Below, piece by piece: positions 61,686 to 64,000 of a stretch of DNA of 64,000 nt. The stretch comes from JAGNLV01 sp964612145 (GTDB taxonomy: Bacteria; Zixibacteria; MSB-5A5; GN15; FEB-12). Position 1 is the first letter of the stretch, and the number at the start of each line of letters is the position of its first letter. The notes under the pieces are model-generated. The model worked only from the letters and a program-made list of their open reading frames with translations. It did no database searches and had not been told where the DNA came from. The translations under genes and the position numbers were made by a program. The DNA is taken from positions 35,742 to 99,741 of the forward strand of contig CAZTBP010000016.1 in NCBI GenBank assembly GCA_964612145.1. The letters run 5' to 3'.

Positions 61686-63776
61686 CTAAGAGGCTCGTTC
61701 AGCTTCCTGTTCAGTCTTGGCCTGTTCGATGATCTTCTGGGCGGCGTCGTGCGGGACTTCCTCGTAGTGAGAGAATTCCATTGTATAGACGCCCTGGCCC
61801 TGGGTCATCGAGCGAAGATCGACCGAGTACTGGTACATTTCTGCTTGGGGGACCTGGGCCCGAATACGCTGATTGGAGCCCTCGGGATCCATACCGGCGA
61901 TCTTGCCTCGGCGTGATGAAAGATCTCCCATCACGTCACCGGTGAATTCGTCGGGCACCAGGACTTCCAGCGAGTAAATGGGTTCGAGAAGCACCGGCTT
62001 GGCCTGCATGAAACCCTGTTTAAACGCCTGCGAGGCGGCTATCTTGAACGCCATATCCGAGGAATCGACCTCGTGATAGGAGCCGTAGTAGACCGCTACC
62101 TTCACGTCCACCACCTGTGAGCCGGCCAGGCCGCCGTTTGTCATGGCCTCGACCACACCCTTTTCGACAGCCGGTATATACTTGCTGGGAATCACGCCGC
62201 CTTTGATTTCATCCATGAACTCAAAGCCGCCGCCGCGCTCGTTCGGTTCGAGCCGCAGGTGTACGTCGCCAAACTGACCCCGGCCACCGGACTGCTTCTT
62301 GTGCCGGTACTGCATCTCGGCTTTGGCACGAATCGTTTCGCGGTAGGCTATTTTGGGACGAACCAGTTCCACCTCGGCGCCAAACCGCTTGTGGAGTTTT
62401 TCGGTAATAATCTCAATATGCGTGGCGCCCTGGCCCACCAGCACGAGCTGCTTTAGGGCGGCGTCGTGGATGACCTTGAAAGTCGGATCCTCAAGATTGA
62501 GTTTCGTCAGGCCGGTGCCGATTTTCTCCTCGTCGCCTTTGGCTTTGGGCTGGATGCCCACGTCCATGACAGGATTCGGGTACTGGACCGCCGGAATGGT
62601 AAGCTTGAGCCCGCCGCCGGCAAGGGTGTCGCCGGTACTGGTGCCTTTTAGCTTTACGAGGATGCCGATATCACCGGCTGGGACAACGGGAAGGTCGGTC
62701 CGGTTCTTGCCCTGCATGGTGTAAATCTGGCTGGCGCGTTCCGATGAGTTAGTACGCTGGTTGGAGAAGTCCATACCGGATTGGACCTTGCCTAAATAGA
62801 CCTTAAAGAAGGCCAGTTCGCCGAGGTGCCCTTCGGTAACGGTCTTGAATACGAACAGCAGCGGCTTACCGCTATCGTCACAGGGAACTTCTTCGGTCTC
62901 TTCGGAATCGGTTTTGGTTGCGATAGCCGGTGGCATCTGGTTGGGTGCCGGGAGGAATTCAGTGGCAAAGTCAAGTAATATGCTGACGCCCCAGTTTTTT
63001 CCGGCCGCGCCACACAGAATCGGATACAGTTTGGCAGTGGTGATGCCGATCCGGAGGCCTTTCTGGATGTCTTCGGCGCCCAGCGTGCCGTCTTCGAAAA
63101 ACTGCTCCAGCAGGGCATCGTCGGCCTCAGCCGCCACTTCAATCAGAGCTTCGCGCTCGGCTTCGGCGACATCTTTGAGATCGCCGGGGATTTCAGTCTC
63201 GTTGCGGGAGCCGTCGGCATTGTACTCGTATGCCTTCATGTGCAACAGGTCGATAACACCCTTGAAATTTTCGGCCTCACCGATCGGGATTTCGACAGCA
63301 ACGGCCTGCTTGCCGAAGACGTTCTTGATCGAGTCAATAGTCGTCTGCCACTTGGCGTTTTCAATCTCCATCTTGTTGACGAAGAAGAAGCGCGCGATGG
63401 ACTGATCACCCAGGGAGCGCCATTGAATCTGGGTACCGACCTCGACACCCGCAGTGGCGTTGACCATAAAGCAGGCGGCGTCGGAGACTTTTGCGCAGGC
63501 GAGAAATTCACCGGTAAAGTCCAGATGGCCGGGGCAGTCGAAGAGGTTGACTTTGTGGTCTTTCCATATCGTCGCCAGGAGTTTGGCTTGAATGGAGGTT
63601 TTCCGGGAAATTTCGGCCTCGGTGTAATCAAGCAGCGAGGAACCGTCATCGACCCGCCCGATACGACTATTGACGCCGGATGTATAGGCCACGGCGTCGG
63701 CGAGGCTGGTCTTGCCGCATCCACGCTGCCCCGCGAGGCAGATATTTCTGATTTTGTCAGTAGGGAATTCCTTCAC
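61686..63776 (-). CDS. Elongation factor G-like GTPase (EF-G paralogue)
   Basis: 696 residues, GTG start with GGAGGG 8 nt upstream. P-loop AGQRGCGKTS, DCPGH (G3), but the G4 motif is VNKME rather than VNKMD. The rest follows EF-G domains II-V (KGTSTGDTLAGGG, QYRHKKQSGGRGQFGDVHLR, EFTGDVMGDLSSRRGKIAGM). It resembles the second EF-G class (spdEFG2-type/EF-G-like), often without ribosome translocation function. Normal fusA is presumably elsewhere. No str operon genes nearby. Confidence 0.9.
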   Translation of the reverse strand: MKEFPTDKIRNICLAGQRGCGKTSLADAVAYTSGVNSRIGRVDDGSSLLDYTEAEISRKTSIQAKLLATIWKDHKVNLFDCPGHLDFTGEFLACAKVSDAACFMVNATAGVEVGTQIQWRSLGDQSIARFFFVNKMEIENAKWQTTIDSIKNVFGKQAVAVEIPIGEAENFKGVIDLLHMKAYEYNADGSRNETEIPGDLKDVAEAEREALIEVAAEADDALLEQFFEDGTLGAEDIQKGLRIGITTAKLYPILCGAAGKNWGVSILLDFATEFLPAPNQMPPAIATKTDSEETEEVPCDDSGKPLLFVFKTVTEGHLGELAFFKVYLGKVQSGMDFSNQRTNSSERASQIYTMQGKNRTDLPVVPAGDIGILVKLKGTSTGDTLAGGGLKLTIPAVQYPNPVMDVGIQPKAKGDEEKIGTGLTKLNLEDPTFKVIHDAALKQLVLVGQGATHIEIITEKLHKRFGAEVELVRPKIAYRETIRAKAEMQYRHKKQSGGRGQFGDVHLRLEPNERGGGFEFMDEIKGGVIPSKYIPAVEKGVVEAMTNGGLAGSQVVDVKVAVYYGSYHEVDSSDMAFKIAASQAFKQGFMQAKPVLLEPIYSLEVLVPDEFTGDVMGDLSSRRGKIAGMDPEGSNQRIRAQVPQAEMYQYSVDLRSMTQGQGVYTMEFSHYEEVPHDAAQKIIEQAKTEQEAERAS

Positions 63777-63953
63777 CAGGGACCCTCCGTTTTCAATGAA
63801 TATATCAAAATTGCTTCTTTTGCTTTCTGGTTGGCGGTCAGAGCCGGCTGTCCGGAAAAACCGCGAAACCGATTAATACCAAAAAAGGGCTCTGATGTCA
63901 ACGGCTTTGCCGGGTGAGTGGGTGGAAATGGCGGGCTGATAGCCGCATAAAAG

Positions 63954-63986
63954 TACCCCCGGGGCTGGTGTGTATCCCCGGGGGTA
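63954..63986. other. Perfect G+C-rich hairpin
   Basis: TACCCCCGGGG and CCCCGGGGGTA (63954-63964, 63976-63986) form an 11-bp perfect stem with an 11-nt loop. No T-run follows, so I call it a hairpin, not a terminator. The other part of 63777-64000 contains no gene that I can see. Confidence 0.5.
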
Positions 63987-64000
63987 TGTATCGAAAGTTC

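Overview
The window reads as a chromosomal segment of a Gram-negative bacterium of the FCB superphylum, most likely candidate division Zixibacteria or a close relative (inference). The basis is: two adjacent GWxTD-domain proteins, dockerin-like repeats with the recurring motif LVDxLFRGGP, a secreted protein with a Por/FlgD-type C-terminal sorting domain, outer-membrane barrels and TolC, and an alternative GlmU-like protein. There are no phage, IS, CRISPR or rRNA sequences; almost all of it is ordinary, densely coding chromosome.

Layout. 1-1000: SOS-type imuA/imuB-like cassette (imuB runs off the edge). 1.2-4.7 kb: membrane ferredoxin, methyltransferase, membrane protease-like protein. 4.7-5.1 kb: a HesB/IscA-like gene that is open only if an in-frame UGA is read as selenocysteine. 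5.4-13.3 kb: sugar nucleotide and glycogen genes (GlmU-like, galT, glgA) and two large membrane proteins with TPR tails. 13.4-13.5 kb: tRNA-Gly and tRNA-Cys. 13.8-16.5 kb: a large secreted cupredoxin/metal-binding-repeat/dockerin-like protein. 16.8-18.5 kb: a cysteine-synthase-like gene translationally coupled to a DUF1573 gene. 18.7-29.4 kb: SPOR lipoprotein, YjbQ, fused glycosyltransferase, methyltransferase, S9 peptidase, PEGA/TPR protein, lipoprotein. 29.8-38.6 kb: membrane pyrophosphatase and a complete TolC/MacA/MacB-like export operon with two permeases. 38.8-42.4 kb: outer-membrane barrel and two GWxTD proteins. 42.5-53.5 kb (minus strand): three tandem DUF1573 genes, one with an in-frame UGA, a sugar dehydrogenase, an FAD oxidase, a C1 peptidase and two coupled cohesin/dockerin-like secreted proteins. 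53.7-64 kb: hisS, MscS channel, Na+/H+ antiporter, TrmH methyltransferase, YceI, lexA, DUF2914 and an EF-G paralogue.

The most notable result is two probable selenoprotein genes that ordinary gene calling would truncate. One is a HesB-like protein (Sec35), a family already known to include selenoproteins. The other is a DUF1573 protein (Sec68) in which Sec replaces the first Cys of a Cys-Gly-Cys motif that its adjacent paralogue keeps. Each UGA is followed at 21-27 nt by a hairpin with GG at the start of its apical loop, as expected for a bacterial SECIS. UGA is clearly a normal stop elsewhere in the window (for example in the ATGA overlaps), so global recoding is unlikely. A second regulatory observation is a shared CANNTGTTCANT sequence in the promoters of lexA and of the imuA-like gene.
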